Assembly (NCBI GenBank): GCA_016709725.1
Contig: JADJMG010000031.1
Location: forward strand, 62,001 to 126,000
Reading direction: 5' to 3'
DNA from: Bacteroidota bacterium
GTDB lineage: Bacteria > Bacteroidota > Bacteroidia > AKYH767-A > OLB10
Length of the DNA: 64,000 nucleotides
Both the position numbers and the translations under genes were made by a program. Of the stretch, positions 42,104 to 52,977 are shown one piece after another. The notes beneath the pieces were generated by a model that was not told the DNA's origin, made no database searches, and worked only from the letters and a program-made list of their open reading frames with translations. The first letter of the stretch is position 1. The number at the start of each line of letters is the position of its first letter.

Positions 42104-42588
42104 TAGAAGTTTTTAAAGCCCCTCGCCTCTGGAGAGGGGTAGGGGGAGAGGCTAAAACTTTTATGTGGTAATAATTTGTTTTCATTTCAAGCAATAATTA
42201 GAGGTCACAAAAGGTCACAAAAGGTCACATAAGTTCACATAAGATTCTTTCATTGGTTTTTGGTAATAATTTTGACTGTAAATCTCAACTATTTCACAAA
42301 CGTCTTTAAGCCATTCTGAATTCTGAATTCTGAATTCTGAATTCTCAAGTGCACTTTAGTGATCTCTAGTGCCTTTAGTGTTGAAAAAAATCTCCTTTTT
42401 AGTTTGATTTTTATAATCCATCAAAGTCAATGAAAAGAAGGCTTTTTTCTAGAATTTTACCTTTATCCTATTGGATTTTTATCTCATTTTAACCCAATTG
42501 AGTTAAATCTATTTTAAAGAGGCAGCCGAAAAGCAATTATCTAAATTAATCTCACTATTTTCATCCTCTTAAATTAGAATTAGGTCCT
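42104..42588. repeat. Intergenic region with several short repeats
   Basis: This 485-base gap contains an inverted element CCCCTCGCCTCTGGAGAGGGG followed by a G-rich run (about 42120-42153), four 10-11 bp tandem copies around GGTCACAAAA (about 42203-42243) and four or more 8-bp copies of CTGAATTC (about 42313-42345). AGTGCACT/CTAGTGCC words resemble those at 12550-12604. No gene is seen, nor a clear promoter for the YfhO gene. Confidence 0.6.
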
Positions 42589-45009
42589 ATGAAACCATCC
42601 TTGCTGAAGCAGTTACAACCTCATTTAATTGCTATTGGAATCTTTCTCTTAATATCATTCATCTATTTTAGTCCGGCACTTTCCGGGAAAGCTTTAGAGC
42701 AACATGACGTCGCACAATGGACAGGGATGCAAAAGGAAATCGCTGACTATAGAGCTGAAAATCCCGATGAGCCTTTATGGACCGGTTCCATGTTTAGTGG
42801 AATGCCAGCCTATCAAATTTCAGTATTATATCCCTCTAATTTGATCCAATATGTAAATAAATTGATGTGGTTGTGGATGCCGAATCCAATCAATTTGTTA
42901 TTTCTAGCCATGCTTGGATTCTATTTATTGATGATTTCCTTTAAAGCCGATTTTCGAATAGCCATCGCTGGTGCATTTGCTTATGCATTTTGTTCGTTTT
43001 ATTTTGTTTCTATCCAAGCAGGACATAATACAAAAGTACATGCCATTGCTTTGATCCCGCTCATCTTTGCAGGTGTATTGATGGCTTATCGAGGTAAGTG
43101 GTTATTGGGAGCAGCCATTACAGCGTTAGGATTGTCGTTGCAGGTCTATGCAAATCACTTGCAAATTACTTATTATGTAGCCATCACGATCGCATTATTA
43201 GTAATTGCTGAATTCGTTCGCGCTCTTCAGGAAAAGCAAATTGCAAATTTCATGAAAGCGAGTTTGGTACTTGCGTTGGCAGCGGTATTAGCCATTTTAC
43301 CGAATATCACTAATTTGTTATTGACTTATGAATATGGGAATTATTCTACGCGTGGACCTTCTGAATTAACCGAGAAAAAAATTAGTACGGGTCTTGATAA
43401 GGACTATGCTTTAGGATGGAGTTATGGTCAATTGGAATCCATGACACTTTTAATTCCAGACTTTGCAGGTGGTTCCTCTGCCTATAAACTCGATAATAAA
43501 TCGGAATCCTATAAAGCTGTTTCTGCAAATGCTGGTGATGCACAAGCCCGTTCATTCTCTCAGCAAGCACCTTTATATTGGGGCGATCAACCCATGACAT
43601 CGGGACCTGTTTACAGTGGAGCCATTGCCTTTTTCTTATTTGTGCTTTCCATGTTTTTATTGAAAGGAACACAACGCATATGGATTGCGTCATCGTTTTT
43701 ATTGTTCTTGATGTTATCGTGGGGAAAAAACTTTTTACCGCTTACCGATATTTTCTTTGATCACGTTCCTGGGTATAATAAATTCAGATCCGTGGCGATG
43801 GCTTTAACCATTGCTTCATTTATGATCCCATTAGGTGGAATGTTAGGATTGATGCGATTTGTATCTGGCGAAGTAGATAAAGCGAAATTGAAGAAAAATT
43901 TATTGTATTCGTTTTACATCTGTGGAGGTTTAACTTTATTATTTGCATTGCTTCCTGGCCTGTTTTGTGATTTTCAAGGACAAAGTGATGAGCAATTAAA
44001 ACAATACGATTGGTTGTTGGCAGCCTTACGTCAAGATCGTGAGTCTGCTTTAACATCGGATGCATTTAGATCCTTCTTCTTTATTTTGCTTTCGTTTGGA
44101 GTGATGTATATGTGGTTGATGGATAAACTCAAGATTGCTGTATTGTTGCCGGTCATTGCAGTGTTGATTCTTGCCGATATGTGGACCGTAGACAAACGTT
44201 ATTTGAACGACAGTCATTTTACATCAAAAACCAAAGCGGAGCAACCTTTTGATATGACTCCTGCCGATGAGCAGATTATGCAAGATAAGGGCTACTATCG
44301 TGTTATGAATACTTCTGTAAGTACATTCAATGATGCAAGCACTTCTTATTTTCACCGTTCTATTGGAGGATATCACGGAGCGAAATTGAAGCGTTATCAA
44401 GAGTTAATTGAAAACCAAATCAGCAAAGGAAATATGAATGTGTTAAATATGTTGAACGCAAAATATTTTATTGTTCGTAATCCCGAAAATCAATCGCCCA
44501 TGGTGCAAATGAATCCGGGTGCATTAGGTGCTGCATGGGTCGTGAGTGATTGGAAAGTGGTTCCTAATTCGGATGCAGAGATTAAAGCGTTAGATAGTTT
44601 GGATACTAGGACCTCTGCAGTAATTGACCAACGATACACTGCGGATATTAAGAATGCACAAAAAGGTGTAGATTCTACTGCAAGGGTAACTTTAATTCCT
44701 AAGAATGGAAAAGTGGCTCCCAATTATCTCGAGTATGAAGTAACTGGAAGTAAAAATAATTTAGTTGTGTTTTCTGAAATACATTATCCAATTGGTTGGG
44801 ATGCTTATTTGGATGGGAAATTAGTTCCACATGTTCGAGCAAACTATGTGTTAAGAGCCATGGAAATTCCTGCAGGAAAACATAAAGTTGAATTTAAGTT
44901 TGAGCCCGCTGCCTACAAGAATGGAGAAAATATTTCCTTAGCGAGTTCAATACTTTTATTGCTCTTATTCGCTACGGCCTCTTATGTTGAATTGAAAAAG
45001 AGAGGGTAG
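42589..45009 (+). CDS. YfhO family membrane protein
   Basis: This is an 806-residue integral membrane protein with about 12-14 helices and a large extracytoplasmic C-terminal part before a final helix. The N-terminus, with FSPALSGKALEQHDVAQW and EPLWTGSMFSGMPAYQIS, is characteristic of the Bacteroidota YfhO family, which has a GT-C glycosyltransferase-like fold. The C-terminal VFSEIHYPIGWDAYLDGK is also typical. YfhO proteins are linked to glycosylation of lipoteichoic acid in Firmicutes; the role here is inferred to be envelope glycosylation. It begins a same-strand run with GT4 and asnB. Confidence 0.88.
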   Translation: MKPSLLKQLQPHLIAIGIFLLISFIYFSPALSGKALEQHDVAQWTGMQKEIADYRAENPDEPLWTGSMFSGMPAYQISVLYPSNLIQYVNKLMWLWMPNPINLLFLAMLGFYLLMISFKADFRIAIAGAFAYAFCSFYFVSIQAGHNTKVHAIALIPLIFAGVLMAYRGKWLLGAAITALGLSLQVYANHLQITYYVAITIALLVIAEFVRALQEKQIANFMKASLVLALAAVLAILPNITNLLLTYEYGNYSTRGPSELTEKKISTGLDKDYALGWSYGQLESMTLLIPDFAGGSSAYKLDNKSESYKAVSANAGDAQARSFSQQAPLYWGDQPMTSGPVYSGAIAFFLFVLSMFLLKGTQRIWIASSFLLFLMLSWGKNFLPLTDIFFDHVPGYNKFRSVAMALTIASFMIPLGGMLGLMRFVSGEVDKAKLKKNLLYSFYICGGLTLLFALLPGLFCDFQGQSDEQLKQYDWLLAALRQDRESALTSDAFRSFFFILLSFGVMYMWLMDKLKIAVLLPVIAVLILADMWTVDKRYLNDSHFTSKTKAEQPFDMTPADEQIMQDKGYYRVMNTSVSTFNDASTSYFHRSIGGYHGAKLKRYQELIENQISKGNMNVLNMLNAKYFIVRNPENQSPMVQMNPGALGAAWVVSDWKVVPNSDAEIKALDSLDTRTSAVIDQRYTADIKNAQKGVDSTARVTLIPKNGKVAPNYLEYEVTGSKNNLVVFSEIHYPIGWDAYLDGKLVPHVRANYVLRAMEIPAGKHKVEFKFEPAAYKNGENISLASSILLLLLFATASYVELKKRG

Positions 45010-45015
45010 ACATTA

Positions 45016-46323
45016 ATGAATTTGAAAAAAGTGCTCGTGATCACCTACTACTGGCCGCCAAGCGGTGGAGCAGGGGTGCAACGTTCACTTAAGTTTGTGA
45101 AGTATCTTTCAAAAATGGGATTTTCACCCATTGTGTTAACTGTGGATGAAGCAAAAGCAAGTTATCCGTTGAATGATCAGTCTTTATTGAAAGAAGTTCC
45201 GAAGAACGTAAAGGTAGTGCGTACAAATTCTTTCGAACCTCTTAATATTTTGTCGTCGATCATTGGAAAGAAGAATGTACCCTATGGTGGATTTGCAAAC
45301 GCGAATAAAGAATCCAAAAAGCAAAAGTTTTTGAGATGGGTTCGAGGCAATTTTTTTATTCCAGATGCACGTGTCGGCTGGACAAAGTATGCTGTGAATG
45401 AAGCAAGAAAAATTATTAAGGAAGAAAATATAGATTGTGTTTATATTTCGAGTCCGCCGCATTCTTCTCAATTAATCGGTTTGAAGCTGAAACAAGAATT
45501 TCCTGCCGTGCGTTGGGTGGCAGATTTACGTGATCCCTGGACTGATATTTATTACTACAAAGATTTATTGCACGGGGCTAGAGCCAAGAAGAAAGATCTG
45601 CAATTCGAAAAGCGGGTGTTGGAAGAAGCGGATGCTATTTTAGTAGTTAGTGAACCCATCAAGTATTCGTTTTTAAAGAAATCAGTTTTAATTATTCCCG
45701 ATAAAATTCAGGTGTTGCCCAATGGGTATGATGAAAGTGACTTCAAAGGTGGGGTGGTAACGTCTACAGATGAATTTACAATTACCTATGTAGGTACGAT
45801 GGCAGATTCATATCATCCTGAAATATTTTTTAATGTACTTAAAAAAGTAGTGACTCAATATTCAGATCGAAAAATTCGTTTTAAGTTTATTGGTGATGCA
45901 CCCTGGCCTCTCAAGAAAATGGTAGATGAGTTAGGACTTGGGGCTTATTGTGAATGGGGTGGACATATTAGCCATGATGAGGCGGTCTATGAAATGCAAA
46001 AAGCCAACGCATTGCTTTTAATTATTCCTGATACGGTAGGAGCCAATGGGATTTTAACAGGTAAGTTATTTGAATATTTAGGTTCAAAAAGATTAATCGT
46101 TGGTATTGGACCCAAGCATGGCGACGCCGCCACTATTTTGCGCGAGTGTAATGCTGGTGAAATGTTTGAGCGTAGTGAAGAAAATATACTGTTCGAGTGG
46201 CTGTGTGAGAAGATTGATTTATGGAAGAGTGGAAAGGAATATGCTTTGTCAAATGATTCCATCAAAAATTATACACGAGAAACACTGGCTAAAAGATTAG
46301 CAGTATTACTGGATTCAAAATAA
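45016..46323 (+). CDS. GT4-like glycosyltransferase
   Basis: This is a 435-residue GT-B glycosyltransferase. The N-terminal donor/acceptor domain has SGGAGVQRSLKFVKYLSKMGF and ADLRDPWTDIYYYKD. The C-terminal domain has LPNGYDESDF and GTMADSYHPEIFF, ending in EYLGSKR with GPKHGDAA. It starts six bases after the YfhO stop, so it is an operon partner. The substrate is unknown; it is likely part of cell-surface glycan synthesis. Confidence 0.9.
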   Translation: MNLKKVLVITYYWPPSGGAGVQRSLKFVKYLSKMGFSPIVLTVDEAKASYPLNDQSLLKEVPKNVKVVRTNSFEPLNILSSIIGKKNVPYGGFANANKESKKQKFLRWVRGNFFIPDARVGWTKYAVNEARKIIKEENIDCVYISSPPHSSQLIGLKLKQEFPAVRWVADLRDPWTDIYYYKDLLHGARAKKKDLQFEKRVLEEADAILVVSEPIKYSFLKKSVLIIPDKIQVLPNGYDESDFKGGVVTSTDEFTITYVGTMADSYHPEIFFNVLKKVVTQYSDRKIRFKFIGDAPWPLKKMVDELGLGAYCEWGGHISHDEAVYEMQKANALLLIIPDTVGANGILTGKLFEYLGSKRLIVGIGPKHGDAATILRECNAGEMFERSEENILFEWLCEKIDLWKSGKEYALSNDSIKNYTRETLAKRLAVLLDSK

Positions 46324-46332
46324 AAAAATAAT

Positions 46333-48168
46333 ATGTGCGGCATAGCAGGTTTTATTGATGGTAAATTATCCAAAGAGGAGCAAGATCCACTTTTGGAAAA
46401 AATGCTACAGTCGATTGCTCATCGCGGTCCCGATGCTCGCGGAAAATATTTTGACGGTGCCGTAGGTTTAGGGCATAATCGTTTATCCATTATCGATTTG
46501 AGTGTGGATGGAAATCAGCCCATGCTCAGAGGGCGTAATTCGATTGTTTACAATGGCGAAGTTTATAACTATAAAGAAATTCGAAAAACTTTAGAAGCTA
46601 TTGGAGTTGTGTTCAAATCCAATTCGGATACGGAAGTTATTTTAGCAGCCTATGAAAATTATGGAGTCGATTGTGTACAACATTTTGTTGGGATGTGGTC
46701 GTTTGCTATTTGGGATGAAGAGAAGCAATTGTTATTTTGCTCGAGAGATCGTTTTGGAATCAAGCCTTTCTTTTATTTAAATCAAGGCGATCGATTTTAT
46801 TTTGGGTCGGAGTATAAGGCTTTATATCCTTCATCTTTATTTTCATCAGCAATCAACGAAGCACAAGTAGCACGTGGGTTGCAGTTGGGATGGAATACCT
46901 GGAACGATGAAACTTATTATCATTCCATTCATGCATTGCCTGCTGGATGTAATTTAATTTTCAAAGTAGGAAAGAATATGGAGTTGGTTCGCTATTGGGA
47001 TATCGATACCCAAAAGCGAAGTAATTTAACTTGGGAAGAGTCGAAGGAGAAGTTTAGAGATTTGTTTTTAGAAAGTGTGAATCTGCACATGCGCAGTGAT
47101 GTAGAAGTAGGAGGTTGTTTAAGTGGGGGATTGGATAGTTCTGCTATTGCTTCGGTAATTGGAAAAGAGTACTCAAATTCAAAGTTCAAAACTTTTACTG
47201 TTTACTACGAAGGTAAAAATGAAGTAGACGAACGTCCTTGGGTGACTGAAGTATTGAAAAAGTATCCTCAATTAGATCCCTATTATTTTACACCCACCGA
47301 TGACGACATTCGGAATTCTTTCGAAAGAGCCATTTGGCATGCGGATGTACCCTTAGCGGGATCTTCGCCCATCTCGCAATACTTTGTCATGCAATTAGCG
47401 GCTTCTAAAGGAATAAAAGTGCTTTTAGATGGTCAAGGTTCAGATGAAATGTTGGGTGGTTATATGCATTCTCTAATCCGTCTTATTGGAGGGGATATAG
47501 GAAGTGGTAAAGTCGGATCGGCCATTCAGCAATTAAATGCGCATGCCACGATGCAGGATTATTCTTTAGGACAGAAGTCGAATTTATTTTTGAAAAGTTT
47601 GTTGGCAGGATTTCAAAGTGAACAAGCTTTGTATGAATTAGAATATAAAAGATATTATCCATTTTTATCGAAGAGCAATGAAATTCCATTTCAGCTTAAA
47701 GAAAATAGCGGGTCGCGATTAAATCAGTTCTTATATCAACTCACTTTCGCCAGTAGTTTACCAACGTTATTGCAGTTTGAAGACCGTAACTCCATGGCAT
47801 TTTCCATTGAATCGAGGGTGCCCTTTCTCGACCATCGATTGGTGGAGTTTGCCTTTAGTTTACCGGACGAAGCCAAGATTCACAATGGCGTTACTAAACG
47901 TGTTTTGCGTGAATCCATGCGCGATTTGATGCCCCAAGCGATCACCGATCGCAAAGACAAAAAAGGATTCGTGACACCGGGTGAAGTAAAGTGGTTGCGT
48001 GGTCCCTTGTCATTCCTCCTCGATCAAAATTTCAAAGAGCTCGATTTTTTACAATACCATAAAGTAAACAGTCTAATCGACGATTTTAAGCGCGGAAATA
48101 ACAAAAACGCAAACTTAGTTTGGCGACTGGTAGTTTTACGGTGGTGGATGGGGAAAGGTCGGAGTTGA
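46333..48168 (+). CDS. asnB: Asparagine synthase (glutamine-hydrolysing), first copy
   Basis: This 611-residue class B amidotransferase has the N-terminal nucleophile Cys in MCGIAGF, with HRGPDA and NSDTEVILAAYE, followed by the ATP-binding domain with LSGGLDSSAIA and DGQGSDEMLGGY. A classic AsnB converts aspartate to asparagine. In glycan loci such enzymes often amidate uronic acids or other sugars, so the substrate is not certain. It lies nine bases after the GT4 gene. Confidence 0.9.
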   Translation: MCGIAGFIDGKLSKEEQDPLLEKMLQSIAHRGPDARGKYFDGAVGLGHNRLSIIDLSVDGNQPMLRGRNSIVYNGEVYNYKEIRKTLEAIGVVFKSNSDTEVILAAYENYGVDCVQHFVGMWSFAIWDEEKQLLFCSRDRFGIKPFFYLNQGDRFYFGSEYKALYPSSLFSSAINEAQVARGLQLGWNTWNDETYYHSIHALPAGCNLIFKVGKNMELVRYWDIDTQKRSNLTWEESKEKFRDLFLESVNLHMRSDVEVGGCLSGGLDSSAIASVIGKEYSNSKFKTFTVYYEGKNEVDERPWVTEVLKKYPQLDPYYFTPTDDDIRNSFERAIWHADVPLAGSSPISQYFVMQLAASKGIKVLLDGQGSDEMLGGYMHSLIRLIGGDIGSGKVGSAIQQLNAHATMQDYSLGQKSNLFLKSLLAGFQSEQALYELEYKRYYPFLSKSNEIPFQLKENSGSRLNQFLYQLTFASSLPTLLQFEDRNSMAFSIESRVPFLDHRLVEFAFSLPDEAKIHNGVTKRVLRESMRDLMPQAITDRKDKKGFVTPGEVKWLRGPLSFLLDQNFKELDFLQYHKVNSLIDDFKRGNNKNANLVWRLVVLRWWMGKGRS

Positions 48169-48175
48169 GGATTCT

Positions 48176-49211
48176 TTATAAACTAGAAAGTAATTTTTCA
48201 AATTGTTTTTTCCTGTTTGAAATTGGAAACCGCTCAGAAATTAATGTGCGCTGGCGAAAAGTATCTCTTTTAGTTTCGTTTAACAAAGTATTAATTAATT
48301 CAATTAATTTTTCTTTGTTTCTTGTTGAAAGTGTTTTTATTTCGTTTCCTGTAATCTCTCGCAACGAAAATACATCAGAAACTACAGGTGTACATCCACA
48401 TAACATCGCTTCACATAATGCATTCGGAAATCCTTCTGCCATCGATAACTGCATATAGTATTCATAAGTATTAAACAAAACTGCTAATTCATGATGTGGA
48501 ATAGGAGGGAGAACAATGATATTATCTGATTGAATATTTAATTGAATATGAGATGGTACTCCAGCAATGGTAAATGTGCATTCTGGAAGATGAGGAGCAA
48601 CTTCTAAAATCAAATCAATGCCTTTAAGCTGAACTTGAAAAGGATATTCGAATGCACCCGATAGTGTGATGAAGCTGTTTTTCTTTCTTTCTAAATTGAG
48701 TAAAGGCCATTGCTCCGGATCATAGCCGTTTGTTCTTACAGTGTGTGGAGTTTTTAAATGAGGAATAAATGCTTTTATACCTTGAGCTGATGGTTCGTTA
48801 GCATCGTAATGATAATCACAATACCACAATGATTCATGTTTAGGTAAAATGATGACAAAGTTGATATGACCATTTCGTAAATGTTTTTAATATGGGTTTG
48901 TTGAAATAACCATAGCCAATACCTGGAAAGGAAACACAGTCTGTACCTCCAGAAATAATAACCGATTTTTTACCTGTTAGTCTTGCAAAGAGAGCAGGTA
49001 ATAATGCATGGTAACCTGAAAACTGTACAATGAACACATCTGTCTTCCATCCTGAAGTAAGAAGGAATAAAAGTTGACTTAAAAATGAGATTGGTAATTG
49101 TAATTTACTCTTTATTTTAAATTCATAATTTTCCAACTGGCCAATTTCAGAAAAATGGCCGAATCTTTTTATAAAAGATGAATAGCTGAGATAAGAATGA
49201 ATGATTTTCAT
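48176..49211 (-). CDS. Glycosyltransferase (GT4-like), split by frameshift
   Basis: Two fragments, 48840-49211 (N-terminal, starts MKIIHSYLSYSSF) and 48176-48829 (C-terminal), form one GT-B glycosyltransferase. The C-terminal part has GAFEYPFQVQLKGIDL, LPPIPHHELAVLFNTYEYY and LSMAEGFPNALCEAMLCGCTPV, a GT4-like donor-site region. Removing one T near 48843 (HHL-PKHESLWYCDYH) restores the frame. About 345 residues result. It lies nine bases after the methyltransferase gene in the same direction. Confidence 0.75.
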
Positions 49212-49220
49212 GGCCGTTCG

Positions 49221-50038
49221 TTAATCGGCTTTGGTTTTCTTTGCTACGACGATCATTCCAGCACAAAGCAATTCGGTTTTTGGAAGCTTGAAAAGTTGGT
49301 CGTCAATTTTTCGTCCAATAAGCTCAATCATTTGAAAACACTTTAAGATTACCTTTTTGATGCTTTTAAATTTCACTTTTTGATGATCAATTTCATCCAT
49401 CGTAACACCAAATGAAATGGGATTCAATAAATCACTTTTTACAATAGTGAATCCTGCGTTTTCAATATGTTTTTGAATATTTTTAAGGGTCATCACTTTA
49501 TGGATGTCAAACACTGGTTTGTTCATCCATCTTTGTAACCAGCCAGTAATTCCAGTTAAATTTGGAATCGTAGTTATCAAGAGTCCATCTTCCTTTAGAA
49601 ATTCTCCAATATGCTTTAATACATCTTCGGTATTATTGAAATGTTCAACAACACCAAAAGAACAGACTACATCAAATTGATTTTTTAATTCAACGGGTGG
49701 ATTAAATAAATCTCCATAGTATATATTTCCTGTGATCCTATCTCTGAAAATATTTTTTGTTTGCTTGCAGCCAAATTCCGAATAATCAATTCCTGAAACA
49801 TTAAATTGAAATTGTTTGGCAAAATAGGATAGCCATATTGAATTACCGCAACCAATCTCAATTAACTTTTTATCAGAATTAGTTGGATTGAAAAGTTGTA
49901 AATAGAATTCATGAAATTGTCGAGCAGCGAAAGTAGAATTGTTTTTTACTTCAACTTTTATTTCATCCGGTAAGGATGATTCAGCCAAAAATTCGACCAA
50001 TACTCTTCACTGGCTTTATCTTTAGTAATTGTGTCCAT
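49221..50038 (-). CDS. SAM-dependent methyltransferase, frameshifted near start
   Basis: This is a class I methyltransferase, with motif I as LIEIGCGNSIWLSYFA, and later FDVVCSFGVVEHF and LKEDGLLITTIPN. A 259-residue ORF begins with TTG at 50000. The likely real start is ATG at 50038 (MDTITKDKASEEYWSNF), which joins after restoring one G at about 49985. Family members often begin with an SEEYW-like segment. The start overlaps the upstream methyltransferase stop by about 17 bases. A role in modifying a surface sugar is inferred from context. Confidence 0.75.
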
Positions 50039-50975
50039 TCTGTTTCTTACACCTCGCTTCAACTCCATTTCCACCTTCGTTAATCCAAATGTCTTTAGCT
50101 CCTAATTGTTCCAAAGTATTTTTTATTTGAGCAGGTGTTCTTAAGTGTTTGTAATAGTCAGTGAGCGAATCGTAGGTGTCGAGTTTGCTAATTTCTTTAT
50201 GAAAGTTATAGTCTTTGTCAGGGAAAAGATAGATGAAATGAATGAGTGGAGATACTCTGTGAAGCATCCATTGTAAAACATTATTGTCTTTTAATTTCAG
50301 TGTAGAGGAAAGAAAAATTCACGAGTTTGTCAACTATTTTTATTGATTTCTCAGGTTTTAATTTGCGAAGCCATTCTCTATAAAGTGGTGTTAATGTTGA
50401 GTAGTATCCGATTCTCCATTTATAATGATCTATAACAAGAATACCTCCTGTCTTAACTTTAGACCAAAGTGCAGCTATTGTTTTTTCTGGGTCAGGTGTA
50501 TGTTGAATAACGCCTAAGCAAAATACAATTTCAAATGAATTGTCTGGGAATGGTAAATCATAAACACTTGCTTGAGCTACTTTATAATTAGACTTTTGCC
50601 CAATATTTTCAAGGTTGGCTTCTACAGCAACACTTAAATCAACGGCATGTACATTTGCACCACTATTTACCAATAATTCAGTAAACCTTCCAGCTCCACA
50701 TCCAACTTCTAAGAGGGTTTTATTTTTTAACTCGGAGAGGGGATACCCTAAGCACCTTTCAACACGATCTTTTGTAACAGGTAGTCCAACTTCGCTGTCT
50801 AATTGTGTTTTAGTGAAGGTTTTCCATTGAAGACCAAAGGCCGAAGCATAATTATTTGATTCTACGAATCGTGGAATTTCATGTATTATTGGGAACTTTT
50901 CGCCTTCCTCGCTTAATAGAAAACCTTGATTTTCAGTTAATGCTGATTTTGTTTTGGGGATATGTAATCTATCAT
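50022..50975 (-). CDS. SAM-dependent methyltransferase, two frameshifts
   Basis: This is a second class I methyltransferase gene, broken into pieces. From ATG at 50975 the frame shifts at about 50955 in a C4A4 run, after which FVESNNYASAFGLQWKTF and TLLEVGCGAGRFTEL (motif I) are readable. A second shift at about 50288 (A4 for A3) separates TEIK from DNNVLQWMLHRVS. Corrected, it gives roughly 317 residues ending KKQNGHNY. Similar proteins carry a C-terminal half about methyl transfer in glycan clusters. It is divergent from the asparagine synthase gene 87 bases away. Confidence 0.7.
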
Positions 50976-51062
50976 GCAGCCTAGGGCAAATCTGAGCGTG
51001 AAATTACCATATTTTTCAAAGCTAATACCAATCAGGACACTTGATTTTATAGATTTGCACAG

Positions 51063-52963
51063 ATGTGTGGATTTGCTGGATTTATTGAACCCTCAAAAAG
51101 GAGTGGATTGGATGTGCGGAAGGCTATGTCAGATAGTCTTTTGCATAGAGGTCCCGATGATGCAGGGAGTGACCTTATCGACCATCCATTGGCATCTGTA
51201 GGTTTGGGATTTAGACGACTTGCAATTATTGATTTATCTATTGCTGGACATCAGCCTATGGCTCTTCCTGACCATTCGGTTTATATCATGTTGAATGGTG
51301 AAATCTATAATTATAAAGAAGTTCGAATAGAACTTGAAAATCTAGGTTGTAAGTTTAATTCGAATTCAGATACAGAGGTTGTTTTGTTAGCATACAAGAC
51401 ATGGGGAATTAAAATGATCGATCGCTTAATTGGAATGTTTGCCATTCTAATTCTAGATACATTAAGCGATTGTGTTTTTTTAATTCGTGATCGTGCAGGT
51501 GTTAAACCCCTTTTTTGGTATAAGAATGAAGATGGAGAGATTTTGTTTGCTTCAGAATTAAAGGCGTTTCATGAACATCCACGTTTTAAGAAAGAGTTGA
51601 ATCATGATGCACTTTCGCTCTTTTTAATGAATGGAAGTATTCCCGCTCCTTACACTATTTTTAAAAATGCTTTTAAAGTTGAGCCTGGAAATTGGGTTAA
51701 AGTGAATTTAAAATCCATGAAAGTGGATACCACAGAATATTGGAATGCTTTTGATGCATATAACAAACCAGTCTTAGATATTAGTTTTCAAGAAGCTAAA
51801 TTGGAAACGGAAAAATTGATGCAATCTGCTTTCAATTATAGAATGGTTGCTGATGTTCCTGTTGGCGTTTTCTTGAGTGGTGGTTATGACAGTACAGGCT
51901 GTAACTGCATTACTAAGGAATTCGGTGGCTAATTTGAATACCTACACGATTGGATTTAGTGATGAAGCATTTGATGAATCTAAACATGCCAAGAAAGTTG
52001 CAGAACATTTGGGAACGAATCATCATGAATATACATGTGATATTAAAGATGCAACTACTATTATTCCTGAGTTGCCTTTTATTTGTCGACGAGCCCTTTG
52101 GTGACCTCATCAGCCATTCCAACTATTTTAGTGAGTAGTATTGCAAGAGAACATGTAACGGTGGCTTTATCTGCAGATGCAGGTGATGAGTTATTTGCGG
52201 GTTATCCGCGCCATAAGAAATCATTAAACTATTTAAATAAATTTAATGCTTTACCTCAAATTGTAAAATCAACATCAGGTATTCCTATTAAAATTCTTAG
52301 TTCTGTTTTTAATTCATCGATTGGTAAAGCGGATCGCGTAAGTAAACTTTCTGGAGTAATTAATTCGAATGGAGTAATGGCTGCTTTTAACGCAATTAAT
52401 AAGACATACATGGAAAGCGAAGTTTCTCGCTTGTTAAACCAGAATTTTGTTGTTCCTAAAACAATTTTTGATGACGATTCTAAACTGATTAAAACAGTAA
52501 CCACGCTAAGTAAAATATTGGCCGTAGAGTATCGAACGTATTTAACTGATGATATACTTCAAAAGGTTGATCGCGCAACGATGTCAATAAGTTTGGAGGC
52601 CGCGAACCATTTCTTGATCATCGATTATTGGAATTTGTAGCTAGATTGCCCAGATGATTTTAAATTGAAAAATGGAGTTTCTAAGTTTATTTAAAAGAAA
52701 TTGTTCATGACTATGTACCCAAGGAGATAATGGATCGCCCTAAGATGGGATTTGGAATTCCTGTAGATCAATGGATGCGCAATGAATTGAACGATCTTTT
52801 CGAAGAAGTAATGTCTTTGGAAAAAATTAAAAATCAAGGTGTATTTAATGTTGATGAAAATCGTAAATTAAAGAAAGCTTTTTTGAAAAATGAAATAACT
52901 GATGTGTATCGAATTTGGTATGTAGTTATATTTCAATTGTGGTATAATAAGTGGATGTCTTAA
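51063..52963 (+). CDS. asnB: Asparagine synthase-like amidotransferase, second copy, multiply frameshifted
   Basis: This is a second class B amidotransferase with MCGFAGF, HRGPDDAG, NSDTEVVLLAYK and PP-loop LSGGYDST. It is broken by about six single-base changes (near 51896, 52073, 52104, 52598, 52655 and 52685). Corrected, it reads on through NTYTIGFSDEAFDESKHA, ALSADAGDELFAGYPRHKK and DRPKMGFGIPVDQW to WYNKWMS. The length would be about 630 residues. It differs from the first asnB only 3 kb away, so it may act on a different substrate, for instance a sugar acid. Symbol by family only. Confidence 0.75.
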
Positions 52964-52977
52964 CTAAATACAATTTT

